A stretch of DNA of 64,000 nucleotides from Candidatus Limosilactobacillus excrementigallinarum (GCA_019117445.1 DWZS01000003.1:35810-99809); one strand, 5' to 3'; shown: positions 17,996 to 26,967, numbered from the stretch's first letter. Numbers and translations: made by a program. The notes: generated from the sequence alone by a model not told the origin.

Positions 17996-18439
17996 ATGAC
18001 GGAAAGTTTAAGACATGCCAAACAGTTAATTAAACAGCAGGGATTGCGTTGGACTAAGCAACGAGAATCTTTGATTAATATTTTGGATTCTTTCTTAGAA
18101 CGGTACGTTGATATTACGGAAGTTGACCGTCAAATGCGTCAACAATACCCAAGTATTAGTCACGACACGATCTACCGTAATCTGCAGGAATTTAAAGAGC
18201 TTAAGTTAGTGGAAACTAAGCAGGGTACGAATGGTTTGATGGTCAAATTAGAATGTGATCCGCACCATCATCACCACTTTATTTGCCAAAACTGTGGCAA
18301 AGTGCAAGAAATTAAAATGCCTAATTTTGACTATGCTGCCTATCAAGCCCAGCTACCGGGAGCTAAGATTACTGGCCATAGTTTTGAACTGTATGGCTAT
18401 TGCGCAGAATGTCAGCGAAAATTAAAGCGAAAATCTTAG
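17996..18439 (+). CDS. Fur-family metalloregulator (Fur/Zur/PerR type)
   Basis: 147 residues. An N-terminal winged helix (GLRWTKQRESLINIL..., ISHDTIYRNLQEF) is followed by the His-rich DPHHHHH metal site (~88-94) and the structural zinc cysteines CQNC (97, 100) and CAEC (136, 139). These residues define Fur-family repressors. Whether it senses Zn, Fe or peroxide is not decidable from the motif alone. It is the third gene of the Nudix/GMK operon; SD AGGAG lies 8 nt before the ATG. It could also act on the uncharacterised operon that begins 65 bp downstream. Confidence 0.88.
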   Translation: MTESLRHAKQLIKQQGLRWTKQRESLINILDSFLERYVDITEVDRQMRQQYPSISHDTIYRNLQEFKELKLVETKQGTNGLMVKLECDPHHHHHFICQNCGKVQEIKMPNFDYAAYQAQLPGAKITGHSFELYGYCAECQRKLKRKS

Positions 18440-18503
18440 AAGATCCTTAACATTCATCAAGGGGAAAGTTGATTATAATTGGGTACTAAAAGGAGCGTAG
18501 AAT

Positions 18504-18917
18504 ATGTTAAAAACACCACCATTTGTTACCCCATTTGCGCTAGTGTCATTAGTGTTAGCATTAGGTGCAACGAACGTGGTGGTTAACAAAACCACCCATA
18601 CTAATGAAGGGGCCAAAGTAACTAATACGCGGACTGATCGCAGAACTACTGATGATCGGCAGCAAAATGATAGTAACCGGAATAGTGATAGCGATAATCG
18701 GGATCGTGATGACCAATCGTCATCATCATCTGTGACACGCCAGAGCCAATCCAGTACAACAACAAATAATAATGCCGGGACGACCGGCCAAAACGAAACG
18801 ACGACTAATAAATCGAATTCTACTAACGAAAATGCCACCACTACTAATAATGGCACTAATGGTAGTACCAATAATACCCAAACCAATACTACTGGTGGAA
18901 CAGAAAGTAATAACTAA
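18504..18917 (+). CDS. Small anchored Ser/Thr/Asn-rich low-complexity envelope protein
   Basis: 137 residues. One hydrophobic segment (~7-28) is followed only by low-complexity sequence rich in Thr, Asn, Ser, Asp and Gln, with an Arg/Asp-rich patch (~43-70). There is no lipobox, LPXTG or cysteine. It looks like a membrane-anchored, disordered extracellular tether that could be glycosylated. SD AGGAG is well placed and the next gene follows after 12 bp with its own AAGGAGG, so both are expressed together. The opposite strand is also open in places only because of the repetitive composition. Unknown function. Confidence 0.7.
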   Translation: MLKTPPFVTPFALVSLVLALGATNVVVNKTTHTNEGAKVTNTRTDRRTTDDRQQNDSNRNSDSDNRDRDDQSSSSSVTRQSQSSTTTNNNAGTTGQNETTTNKSNSTNENATTTNNGTNGSTNNTQTNTTGGTESNN

Positions 18918-18929
18918 GGAGGGTAACGA

Positions 18930-19799
18930 ATGTTTAGTTTTCTTGATATGATTAACCACTCGCTGGGTTATTTTAATATCAATACCAAGTTAAAAAATAA
19001 AATCTATACAGTGGTTGCCTTTCTAGGGGATCTTTACCTAATTTATGTCACCTACCGATTACTTGCTAACCACGTTTGGATGCGAGGATTCCTATATTGT
19101 CTAGCGGTCCTGGCCATTACTTACTATGTATATCTGAATGCGGTTTATTATTTTCTGGATCGTACTTCGCAATTTGACGTTTTATCGCCATGGCTGGTTA
19201 AAATTACGGGTTATGATCAAAGTAATGAAAACCGTGGACAAACGCGGGCTGATCGGGCAGCGGCGATGATTAGTAATCAGGCGAATGGCTATTTCACAGA
19301 TAGTAACCTGATTAGCGCAGACGTATCGATTGATCGTGAGGAGCAGTATAACCTACGCCATTTAGTAGATCAGTTAGTTGAAGAAGGGATCTTTACAGCT
19401 GACTATAACGGTAAGGATGCGTCGGCAATTATCGATGAATACAATCAGACTCACCAGCCAGTAAATGCGCTGAATGATCATCAAACACCACCATACTTTG
19501 ATTTGGTCAATGACGAATTTGGTCACCGCTTGGAAATTTATGCTGGTTTGAACCAAATGGAACGAGTAAGGGTCGGTCACATTACAAAGGTCGGCTTGAC
19601 TGATGTACACGCGGCTCATGAAAAGTACCGCCTATATTTAGCGAACGTCTTTGTTACTGGCGGGCCGCATAAGATTCCAGGTCGGCGGGGAACAACTATC
19701 TTGACGGACGGTGATTTTGGTTTAGTTGCCCATGTGGCGTATAAAAATCGTGAGTCACAAGGTGCCGTTGGACAGCAACGGCGTAATTTATATCAATAA
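18930..19799 (+). CDS. Uncharacterised membrane protein with a soluble C-terminal domain
   Basis: 289 residues. Two membrane helices (~25-50 and ~53-76) are followed by a ~210-residue soluble region that has no motif I recognise. This region contains Asp/Glu-rich and Tyr-rich stretches and a basic C-terminus (KIPGRRGTT..., GQQRRNLYQ). I recall similar conserved hypothetical proteins in lactobacilli but cannot name a function. It is coupled with the upstream low-complexity envelope protein and followed by a terminator. Both probably act at the membrane or cell wall. Coding is well supported by the strong SD and the conserved-looking composition. Confidence 0.75.
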   Translation: MFSFLDMINHSLGYFNINTKLKNKIYTVVAFLGDLYLIYVTYRLLANHVWMRGFLYCLAVLAITYYVYLNAVYYFLDRTSQFDVLSPWLVKITGYDQSNENRGQTRADRAAAMISNQANGYFTDSNLISADVSIDREEQYNLRHLVDQLVEEGIFTADYNGKDASAIIDEYNQTHQPVNALNDHQTPPYFDLVNDEFGHRLEIYAGLNQMERVRVGHITKVGLTDVHAAHEKYRLYLANVFVTGGPHKIPGRRGTTILTDGDFGLVAHVAYKNRESQGAVGQQRRNLYQ

Positions 19800-19807
19800 A
19801 GTTATTA

Positions 19808-19857
19808 CAGGCGATGGTTACCTAAAAAACGGTCAGCCATGGCCTGCTTTTTTTGTT
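19808..19857 (+). terminator. Terminator of the uncharacterised envelope operon
   Basis: Imperfect stem CAGGC.ATGG / CCATGGCCTG followed by CTTTTTTTGTT. Confidence 0.65.
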
Positions 19858-19892
19858 AAAATAATATTATTACGTTTGTGGAGGAAAATAGG

Positions 19893-20828
19893 TTGGTTAC
19901 GATTAGAACAATTGCTGCTAAGGCCGGTGTTTCAACATCGACAGCGTCACGCGCGTTAAATGATAATCCCCGGATTAGCAGTAAAACTCGTCAGCATGTT
20001 AAACAAATTGCCCGTGAATTAGGCTATCGGCCTAATTTTTCAGCCCGAAATTTAAGTCGCGGGGAAGCTAATATCATTGGGGTGGTTTTCCCAATTCCAG
20101 ATGCCAAGACGACCCAACCCGCCAACCCATTTCATATTGAAATTATGTGGGGAATTGGTAAGGCGATTCGACGTAAAAACTATGAAATGATGGTGGCGAT
20201 GGGGACCAATCAAGCGGACCTAGTCCGTCAGGTTGAAGCGATGGCTCAGCAAGCCAAAGTTCATAAATTTGTCCTCTTGTATTCCCAAAAGGATGACCCC
20301 GTTGTGGATTACCTACGTCAGCATCAATTGTCATATGTCATTGTCGGCCATCCATATAATGCCCTGGACCGCTTTGTTGATAACGATAATGTTGCGGTCG
20401 GTGAGGCGGCCACCCAACGATTATGTACACTGCACAAATTACACCAACCCGTGTTTATTCAATCCACAACTGACCATTCTTTTGAAAATGATCGACGAAA
20501 GGGATATGAACAAGCAATGCAAAGCAAGTCTTTGCAACCAATGGTCGTTAAGCTCTCTCCACAGGACGATTTAATGAAATGGCTGGCTAGTCATCCGGCA
20601 GTGGATGGGTTAGTTTTTGCTGATGATGTGATTTACCTGCGCTATGCCCGTCAGTTAAAAGAAACCGAACTACCGGTGGCCTGTTTTAATAACAGTCAAT
20701 GGATTAAAGTCGTCTTTAGCGATCAAAGTGTAATTGACCTGCAACCACAGAAGTTAGGGGCAGAAGCCGTGAAGTTATTGTTTAATCCGCGTCACCACCA
20801 TATTTATGTACCGTACCAAGTCAGCTAA
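19893..20828 (+). CDS. malR: LacI-family repressor of the maltose operon
   Basis: 311 residues. I place the start at TTG 19893: GGAGG (19880-19884) lies 8 nt upstream and the protein then begins MVTIRTIAAKAGVSTSTASRAL, the standard LacI N-terminus. A GTG at 19878 overlaps the SD and is not used. The hinge (PNFSARNLSRGEANIIGVVFP) and effector domain are complete. It precedes the transporter, maltose phosphorylase and beta-phosphoglucomutase in the same direction, with a terminator between, so it most likely is MalR. Candidate operator TGCAAACGGTTGCA lies in the transporter promoter. Confidence 0.85.
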   Translation: MVTIRTIAAKAGVSTSTASRALNDNPRISSKTRQHVKQIARELGYRPNFSARNLSRGEANIIGVVFPIPDAKTTQPANPFHIEIMWGIGKAIRRKNYEMMVAMGTNQADLVRQVEAMAQQAKVHKFVLLYSQKDDPVVDYLRQHQLSYVIVGHPYNALDRFVDNDNVAVGEAATQRLCTLHKLHQPVFIQSTTDHSFENDRRKGYEQAMQSKSLQPMVVKLSPQDDLMKWLASHPAVDGLVFADDVIYLRYARQLKETELPVACFNNSQWIKVVFSDQSVIDLQPQKLGAEAVKLLFNPRHHHIYVPYQVS

Positions 20829-20882
20829 ATCCAGTTAACAGGAGTGCTAATGCACGTAATCCAGGTTAGCTGGATTTTTTAT
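20829..20882 (+). terminator. Terminator after malR
   Basis: ATCCAGTTAAC / GTTAGCTGGAT stem with an inner hairpin, followed by TTTTTTATTTT. Confidence 0.8.
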
Positions 20883-20893
20883 TTTAAATTTTG

Positions 20894-20958
20894 TGCAAAC
20901 GGTTGCATTGGATAATGATGTTTGGTATATTATTAGGCGTAATGTAAAAGCGCTTTCA
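20894..20958 (+). promoter_or_regulatory. Maltose operon promoter with LacI-type operator and CcpA cre
   Basis: Operator TGCAAACGGTTGCA (20894-20907) overlaps -35 TTGCAT (20904-20909). After a 16-bp spacer comes the extended -10 TGgTATATT (20923-20931). The cre TGTAAAAGCGCTTTCA (20943-20958) lies downstream of the -10, with a perfect AAAGCGCTTT core, so CcpA would act as a roadblock. Protein assignments are inferred. Confidence 0.85.
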
Positions 20959-20986
20959 AAAACGCGGATTTTAAGGAGTGTTTGTT

Positions 20987-22333
20987 ATGAGTCAAGAGAA
21001 TTCACAAACTACTGGTTTGCCAACGCTCTCCAGTAGCATGATTTGGATGATCAACTTTGGCTTTTTGGGTGTGCAAACGGCATTTACCCTGCAAAGTTCG
21101 CAAATGAGTCGAATTTTCCAAACCATTGGTGCTGATCCAAATAACCTTGGATGGTTCTTTATTTTGCCACCATTGGCTGGTTTGATCGTTCAACCAATTA
21201 TTGGTTATTATTCTGATCGAACCTGGGCACCTAAATTGGGTGGTCGGCGGCTTCCTTACTTGTTGTTAGGAACAATTGTGGCGGTAATTGTGATGCTCTT
21301 ACTGCCCAACTCAGGGAGCTTTGGCTTTGGATATGGTTCACTAGCCGCACTTTGGTTTGGGGCAATTACGGTTGCCTTTCTTGATTTATCTTCCAATGTG
21401 GCGATGCAACCATTCAAGATGATGGTTGGTGACATGGTGAATGATGATCAAAAGAGCTATGCCTACGGAGTGCAAAGTTTCTTGTCAAACACCGGGGCGG
21501 TACTGGCAGCGATCTTCCCATTTCTATTAACCTTGATGGGGGTTGCGAATAAAGCACCGAAGGGTGTGGTACCACAGTCAGTCATTATTTCCTTCTACGT
21601 TGGTGCTGCTTTACTGGTGATCACGAGCCTCTTCACGATTTTCCGGGTTCATGAATATGATCCAGCAACCTACGCTAAGTATCATGGCATTTCCGAAGCG
21701 GATAACAAAGAAGGCGGTAACTGGTTGACGTTGCTGAGACATGCACCAAAGGCTTTCTGGACGGTAACCCTAGTTCAATTCTTCTGCTGGTTTGCTTTCC
21801 AATACCTGTGGACTTACTCAGCGGGAGCCATTGCAAGTAACGTTTATGGAACGACGAATGCTTCAAGTGTCGGTTACCAAGATGCTGGTAACTGGTATGG
21901 GGTTCTGGCGGCCGTTCAATCCATCGCTGCCGTGATTTGGTCATACGTCTTAGCCAAGGTGCCAAACAAGTATCACAAATTAGGGTATGCTGGTAGCCTT
22001 TTGCTCGGGGCCATCGGTTTTATCTCCGTCTTCTATATTCATGACAAGTGGACGTTAATTATTTCGTATACATTGGTCGGGATCGCCTGGGCCGGCATGA
22101 ACACTTACCCACTGACCATTGTGACGAATGCATTATCTGGTAAGCATATGGGAACCTATCTCGGATTATTCAACGGCTCCATTTGTTTGCCACAAATTGT
22201 TGCTTCACTGTTGAGTTTTGTGCTCTTCCCAATGCTGGGTGGTTCACAAGTCCACATGTTCCTGCTCGGTGGGGTGGTAATGATTTTAGCTGCCTTGTCA
22301 GTTGGAACAATTCACGAAACATATGTCCGCTAG
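20987..22333 (+). CDS. Maltose/alpha-glucoside transporter, GPH/MFS (SLC45-like) type
   Basis: 448 residues with 12 predicted membrane segments. ATG 20987 lies 9 nt after AAGGAG; a GTG at 20978 touches the SD. The motif YSDRTW...GGRRLPYLL between helices 2 and 3 is typical of this transporter type, which imports disaccharide with protons. Located directly before maltose phosphorylase, it should supply unphosphorylated maltose. Strongly similar to the partial transporter at 1-1156, with the same loop motifs, so two paralogues exist ~20 kb apart. Confidence 0.9.
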   Translation: MSQENSQTTGLPTLSSSMIWMINFGFLGVQTAFTLQSSQMSRIFQTIGADPNNLGWFFILPPLAGLIVQPIIGYYSDRTWAPKLGGRRLPYLLLGTIVAVIVMLLLPNSGSFGFGYGSLAALWFGAITVAFLDLSSNVAMQPFKMMVGDMVNDDQKSYAYGVQSFLSNTGAVLAAIFPFLLTLMGVANKAPKGVVPQSVIISFYVGAALLVITSLFTIFRVHEYDPATYAKYHGISEADNKEGGNWLTLLRHAPKAFWTVTLVQFFCWFAFQYLWTYSAGAIASNVYGTTNASSVGYQDAGNWYGVLAAVQSIAAVIWSYVLAKVPNKYHKLGYAGSLLLGAIGFISVFYIHDKWTLIISYTLVGIAWAGMNTYPLTIVTNALSGKHMGTYLGLFNGSICLPQIVASLLSFVLFPMLGGSQVHMFLLGGVVMILAALSVGTIHETYVR

Positions 22334-22386
22334 AAAGTTATTAAGAGAATTGAATTAAAAGGTTTAAAGTAAGAAAGGAATTTACC

Positions 22387-24639
22387 ATGAAAAGAACATT
22401 TGATATCGCTCCATGGCACGTTGCAACTAAACAATGGGATCCAGAAGATAAACGCCTTCAGGAATCAATGACTTCATTAGCAAACGAAAACTTGGGAATG
22501 CGGGGCTTCTTCGAAGAAGGCTACACCGGTGACCATATGCAAGGAGTCTACCTCGGTGGAGTTTGGTTCCCTGATAAGACACGTGTTGGTTGGTGGAAGA
22601 ACGGTTATCCAAAATACTTTGGTAAGATGATCAACGCGGTTAACTTTATGAAGTTAATCATTAAAGTTAACGGTGAACAACTGGACTTAAACAAACAAAC
22701 ACCAAAAGATTTCAAATTAGATCTTGATATGAAACGGGGTGTCTTAACTCGTGAATTTACCGTTGAAATCGGTGGTACTGAAATGTACTTCAACTTTGAA
22801 CGGTTCGTTTCGGCCGTCCAAAAAGAATTAGTGGGTCAACGGTTACACATTAAGAATCACGGTAATGATGATGCAAAGGTCGAAATTACCAGCATGATTG
22901 ATGCGGATGTCTATAATGAAGACGCTAATTATGATGAACAATTCTGGAACGTTTTGGGTAAAAATGCTAGTGATGAACATGCCGAATTAACTTCTGAAAC
23001 GAAGCCAAACGACTTTGGGACGCCACAGTTTACTGTCGGAATGAAAACGACCACGAAGACGGATTTAGCCCACGTCGGTGATGGTACTGATGAGAAGGAT
23101 GCTTACAATAACTTTGCGGGCACAGTAGCTGCTGGCCAAGAAGTAACAATTGAAAAACGGTCCGTTGTCGTTACCTCCCGGGACTTTGATTCCCAAGCAG
23201 CGATCGAAAAGCGTTTAGATGATTTAACTGACCAATTAGATGGTCAAAGCTTTGATGATTTATTAGCTCCCCATGTACAAGAATGGGCCGACCGGTGGAC
23301 AAAGTCTGATGTTGAAATTGAAGGGGACGAAGGGGCCCAACAAGGGATTCGCTTTAACCTCTTCCAACTCTTCTCAACCTACTATGGTAATGATTACCGG
23401 CTAAATATTAGTCCAAAAGGCTTCACTGGTGAAAAGTACGGTGGTGCTACATACTGGGATACCGAAGCTTACTGTATTCCAGTCTACTTAGGGGTTGCCA
23501 ACCCAGAAATTGCCCGTAACTTATTAATGTACCGGTATAAGCAACTGGATGGTGCCTTTGTAAACGCTAAGGAACAAGGCTTGAAGGGTGCATTATTCCC
23601 AATGGTGACCTTTAACGGGATCGAATGCCACAACGAATGGGAAATTACCTTTGAAGAAATCCATCGGAATGGTGACATTGCTTTTGCGATTTACCTATAC
23701 ACTAAGTACACGGGCGACAAGTCATACGTGCTTAACGAAGGCGCGGAAGTCCTAACCGAAATTTCGCGGTTCTGGGCAGACCGGGTTCATTACTCACAAC
23801 GGCAAAACAAGTACATGTTGCACGGGGTAACCGGTCCAGATGAATACGATAACAATGTTAACAATGACTGGTACACGAACCTACTTTGTCAATGGACATT
23901 GAAGTACACACTGGAAATCTTGGCAGAAGTTGATGACGATGTTGCCAAGAAGCTCAACGTTTCCGAAGATGAAAAGCGTTACTGGAAGGGTATCGTGGAT
24001 AACATGTACTTGCCATACGACAAGCAAAAAGATATTTTCCCGGAAAATGATGGCTTCTTAGATAAAGACCTGACCCCAGTGTCTGAAATTCCAAGTGATC
24101 AACTCCCATTGAACCAAAACTGGTCATGGGACAAGATTCTTCGTTCACCATATGTTAAGCAAGGGGACGTTATTCAAGGCCTGTGGGACTTTATTGATGA
24201 CTTTACCAAAGAAGAAAAGAAGAATAACTTTGACTTCTATGAACAATTTACGGTTCATGAATCAAGCCTTTCTGCTTCCGTTTACTCCATTATTGCGGCT
24301 GACATTGGCTATGAAGACAAGGCTGTTGAATTATACGAACGTTCAGCCCGCCTTGACCTTGATAACTACAACAATGATACTTCTGATGGTTTGCACATCA
24401 CTTCCATGACGGGTTCATGGTTGGACATTGTTCAAGGATTTGCCGGCATGCGGGTTCGTGATGATCAACTCCACTTTGCCCCATTCTTACCAAAGAAGTG
24501 GGATTCATACCAATTCCGTCAAATGTTCCGGGGACGGATCTTAAAGGTTAAGGTTGATAAGCATGGTACGAAGATCGACTTAGTATCTGGTGACCCAATT
24601 ACAATTGATTTAGATGGTCAAAAGTTAGAATTAAAGTAA
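22387..24639 (+). CDS. mapA: Maltose phosphorylase (GH65)
   Basis: 750 residues, the usual size of GH65 phosphorylases. The catalytic acid Glu486 lies in HGVTGPDEYDNNVNN, one residue from the known Glu487 of the Lactobacillus brevis enzyme. The reaction is maltose + phosphate -> beta-glucose-1-phosphate + glucose in the cytosol. The YGGATYWDTEAYC and LSASVYSIIAADIG blocks are also of this family. It is followed after 19 bp by beta-phosphoglucomutase, which converts its product, so maltose is split with saving of one ATP. Confidence 0.95.
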   Translation: MKRTFDIAPWHVATKQWDPEDKRLQESMTSLANENLGMRGFFEEGYTGDHMQGVYLGGVWFPDKTRVGWWKNGYPKYFGKMINAVNFMKLIIKVNGEQLDLNKQTPKDFKLDLDMKRGVLTREFTVEIGGTEMYFNFERFVSAVQKELVGQRLHIKNHGNDDAKVEITSMIDADVYNEDANYDEQFWNVLGKNASDEHAELTSETKPNDFGTPQFTVGMKTTTKTDLAHVGDGTDEKDAYNNFAGTVAAGQEVTIEKRSVVVTSRDFDSQAAIEKRLDDLTDQLDGQSFDDLLAPHVQEWADRWTKSDVEIEGDEGAQQGIRFNLFQLFSTYYGNDYRLNISPKGFTGEKYGGATYWDTEAYCIPVYLGVANPEIARNLLMYRYKQLDGAFVNAKEQGLKGALFPMVTFNGIECHNEWEITFEEIHRNGDIAFAIYLYTKYTGDKSYVLNEGAEVLTEISRFWADRVHYSQRQNKYMLHGVTGPDEYDNNVNNDWYTNLLCQWTLKYTLEILAEVDDDVAKKLNVSEDEKRYWKGIVDNMYLPYDKQKDIFPENDGFLDKDLTPVSEIPSDQLPLNQNWSWDKILRSPYVKQGDVIQGLWDFIDDFTKEEKKNNFDFYEQFTVHESSLSASVYSIIAADIGYEDKAVELYERSARLDLDNYNNDTSDGLHITSMTGSWLDIVQGFAGMRVRDDQLHFAPFLPKKWDSYQFRQMFRGRILKVKVDKHGTKIDLVSGDPITIDLDGQKLELK

Positions 24640-24658
24640 TTCAGGAAGGAGCTTAACC

Positions 24659-25318
24659 ATGAACTTTTCTGAGATTAAAGGATTTGCCTTCGACATGGAC
24701 GGGGTCATTGCTGATACCGCCCGGTTCCATGGGCAGGCTTGGCACCAATTGGCTAACAAGGTGGGGACGGAATGGACCCCGGAATTAGCTGATGCACTTA
24801 AGGGTGTTAGTCGGATGGATTCTCTCGAGTTGATTCTCAAGGCCGGTGGTCATGAGAATGACTATTCACAGGATGAGAAGGTCGCGTTGGCGACGGAAAA
24901 GAATGATAACTATGTTAAGTTAGTGGAAACTTTAACGCCGGCTGACATTTTACCGGGAATGAAAGCATTCTTAGATGAACTAAAGGCTGCAGGCTATCAC
25001 TTAGTGTTAGCTTCTGCTTCCAAGAATGCTCCGAAAGTTTTAAAGTATCTGCAATTAACGGATTACTTTGAGGGGATCGTTGATCCAGCTAAGCTTTCTA
25101 AAGGGAAGCCGGATCCAGAAATTTATGTTGAAGCGGCCAAGACAATGAATTTGCCAGTTAACGAAGTGGCTGGGGTTGAGGACGCACAGGCTGGGATTCA
25201 GGCGATCAACGGTGCCGGAGAGCTCTCAATTGGGATCGGCAGTAGTCTGAAGGATGCAGATGTTAAATTTAATGAGACGAGCGAAGTTTCATTAGACGCG
25301 ATTAAAGCACAACTATAA
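24659..25318 (+). CDS. pgmB: Beta-phosphoglucomutase
   Basis: 219 residues, HAD superfamily. Motif I FDMDGVIADT gives the aspartyl nucleophile Asp12 and acid/base Asp14; the helical cap has KGVSRMDSLELIL; the core has ASASKNAP, KGKPDPEIY and GVEDAQAGIQA. It converts beta-glucose-1-phosphate to glucose-6-phosphate through beta-glucose-1,6-bisphosphate. Last gene of the maltose operon, with SD GGAAGGAG, and a terminator after it. Confidence 0.95.
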   Translation: MNFSEIKGFAFDMDGVIADTARFHGQAWHQLANKVGTEWTPELADALKGVSRMDSLELILKAGGHENDYSQDEKVALATEKNDNYVKLVETLTPADILPGMKAFLDELKAAGYHLVLASASKNAPKVLKYLQLTDYFEGIVDPAKLSKGKPDPEIYVEAAKTMNLPVNEVAGVEDAQAGIQAINGAGELSIGIGSSLKDADVKFNETSEVSLDAIKAQL

Positions 25319-25349
25319 TCATAACTATTCACTCATCGCAACAATCATC

Positions 25350-25383
25350 AAGGAGGCCGGGAGTTACCCCGCCTCCTTTTTAT
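25350..25383 (+). terminator. Terminator of the maltose operon
   Basis: AAGGAGGC / GCCTCCTT stem with a CCGGGAGTTACCCC-type loop and trailing T residues. Confidence 0.85.
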
Positions 25384-25448
25384 GTGGAAGATGATAATGC
25401 AATTAATGGGCGTTCGGCGTAAGATATTAATCAAAGAGGAGGATCATG

Positions 25449-26276
25449 ATGAAATTTATTTCTTGGAATATTGATTCAATTAATGCTGCGTTGACTGGGA
25501 CATCTACGCGGGCCGGAGAAACCCGGGAAGTTTTGCACAAAATTGCTGATTTAGCGCCAGATGTGATTGCCATTCAAGAAACTAAGCTTTCCAAAAATGG
25601 CCCCACCAAAAAACATTTCACAGTTTTGAATGAACTTTTCCCAGACTACCAAGTTGCCTGGCGGAGCTCAGTTGAACCCGCACGGAAAGGGTACGCGGGA
25701 ACGATGTATCTTTATCGGACTGGCCTCGAACCAAAGATTTCTTATCCGCAAATTGGTGCTCCAGAACCCATGGATGATGAGGGCCGGATGATTACTTTAG
25801 AATTTCCAGACTTTTTTGTTACAGAAGTGTATACACCAAACTCAGGAACCGGGCTCCGACGCTTGGCTGAACGGCAAATTTGGGATGATCGTTACCGAGA
25901 ATATCTCCAGCAATTAGACCAGCAAAAGCCAGTGATCGCCAGTGGTGATTTTAACGTTGCTCATGAGCCGATCGACCTGGCCCATCCAGAAAATAATCAC
26001 CATTCAGCTGGCTTTACCGACGAAGAACGTGAGCACTTTACTAAATTATTAAAGGCTGGTTTTACGGATAGTTTCCGTCACCTTCATCCGGAAGAAAAAG
26101 GTGCCTATTCCTGGTGGGCACAACGGGTGATTACCAGCAAGCAAAATAACTCTGGATGGCGGATTGACTACTGGTTGGTTAGTGATCGGATCGCCGGTAA
26201 GGTAGTGAAATCATCGATGATTGATACCGGATCACGCCGTGATCATACGCCGATTGAATTAGACATTGATTTATAA
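25449..26276 (+). CDS. exoA: Exodeoxyribonuclease III (AP endonuclease)
   Basis: 275 residues, EEP/ExoIII fold. FISWNIDS (start of the metal site Asn), IQETKLS (metal Glu), SGDFNVAHEPIDL (Asp/Asn), YSWWAQR and SRRDHTPIELDI (catalytic Asp-His) are all present. It repairs abasic sites and trims 3' ends. ATG 25449 has AGAGGAGG 6 nt upstream; the adjacent ATG 25446 is too close. Stands alone between the maltose operon and the HdeD-like gene. Confidence 0.93.
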   Translation: MKFISWNIDSINAALTGTSTRAGETREVLHKIADLAPDVIAIQETKLSKNGPTKKHFTVLNELFPDYQVAWRSSVEPARKGYAGTMYLYRTGLEPKISYPQIGAPEPMDDEGRMITLEFPDFFVTEVYTPNSGTGLRRLAERQIWDDRYREYLQQLDQQKPVIASGDFNVAHEPIDLAHPENNHHSAGFTDEEREHFTKLLKAGFTDSFRHLHPEEKGAYSWWAQRVITSKQNNSGWRIDYWLVSDRIAGKVVKSSMIDTGSRRDHTPIELDIDL

Positions 26277-26309
26277 TTAATTTAGTCTAGAGGACATTCA
26301 CAACCGTGG

Positions 26310-26315
26310 TATACT
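26310..26315 (+). promoter_or_regulatory. Extended -10 of the HdeD-like gene
   Basis: TGgTATACT (26307-26315) lies 35 bp before the GTG start. The -35 region is weak. Confidence 0.5.
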
Positions 26316-26349
26316 GAATTTGTGATTATAAATGAGAGAAGGAATAATT

Positions 26350-26871
26350 GTGGAACGAGCAAATAAGCGTTTTGATTGGGCAGCCTTTATTTTAGGTGTC
26401 CTATTGGTCATTTTAGGGTGTGTTTCGATGTATCATATCGATAAAACCCTGCGGTTAGTGGCAATTTTGATGGGAATTGGTGCCATTATAAAGGGAATCT
26501 ATGAAATTTGGCTTCGCCAGACAGTGAATAATTTGCTGAACCACCGATCCGCTTGGTTGTTAATTATGGCCATCTTAGATATTATTGTTGGGTTGATCTT
26601 CCTGTTTGTACGGGGCGTTGGTGCATTAACAATTGCTTACCTGTTTGCTATCTGGTTCATTATTGACAGTATTGGTCAATTGCAAGTTTCCAATTTCTAC
26701 CGTCAATTTGGTAAGGGCTACTACTGGTTGCTAGTTGTTTTGAACGTTATCGGCGTAATTGTAGGGGTTATCTTATTGTTTAACCCTGCGCTTTCGGCAA
26801 TTACTCTTGTTTGGTTAATCGCTGCTGCTCTGATCCTGTTAGGAGTAATTGCAATTGTTGCTGCCTTTTAA
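26350..26871 (+). CDS. HdeD-like small membrane protein
   Basis: 173 residues, six hydrophobic segments arranged as paired helices with little loop sequence, and the repeat unit ILG..L..I.P/MYHID...LVAILMGIGAIIKGIYEIW typical of the HdeD/DUF308 family. These proteins are linked to acid resistance in enterobacteria; no biochemical role is established in lactobacilli. The GTG 26350 start follows AGAAGGAA; the in-frame ATG at 26332 has no ribosome site. Single gene with a strong terminator. Confidence 0.8.
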   Translation: MERANKRFDWAAFILGVLLVILGCVSMYHIDKTLRLVAILMGIGAIIKGIYEIWLRQTVNNLLNHRSAWLLIMAILDIIVGLIFLFVRGVGALTIAYLFAIWFIIDSIGQLQVSNFYRQFGKGYYWLLVVLNVIGVIVGVILLFNPALSAITLVWLIAAALILLGVIAIVAAF

Positions 26872-26886
26872 AGGCGCTAAGTTTTT

Positions 26887-26919
26887 AAAAAGACGTGAGC
26901 TGGTGCTCACGTCTTTTTT
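26887..26919 (+). terminator. Terminator after the HdeD-like gene
   Basis: AAAAGACGTGAGC / GCTCACGTCTTTT perfect stem with a short loop and T run. Confidence 0.9.
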
Positions 26920-26967
26920 GTTGAATCATGCTAAAATAAAAGAAATCGTGATGAAAGAGGAATGATT

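Noticed and set aside
18473..18886. 137-residue minus-strand ORF opposite the low-complexity envelope gene
   Set aside because: It is very rich in Val, Leu and Trp, as expected from reading Asn/Thr-repeat codons backwards, with no SD. The plus-strand frame has a good SD and an operon partner.
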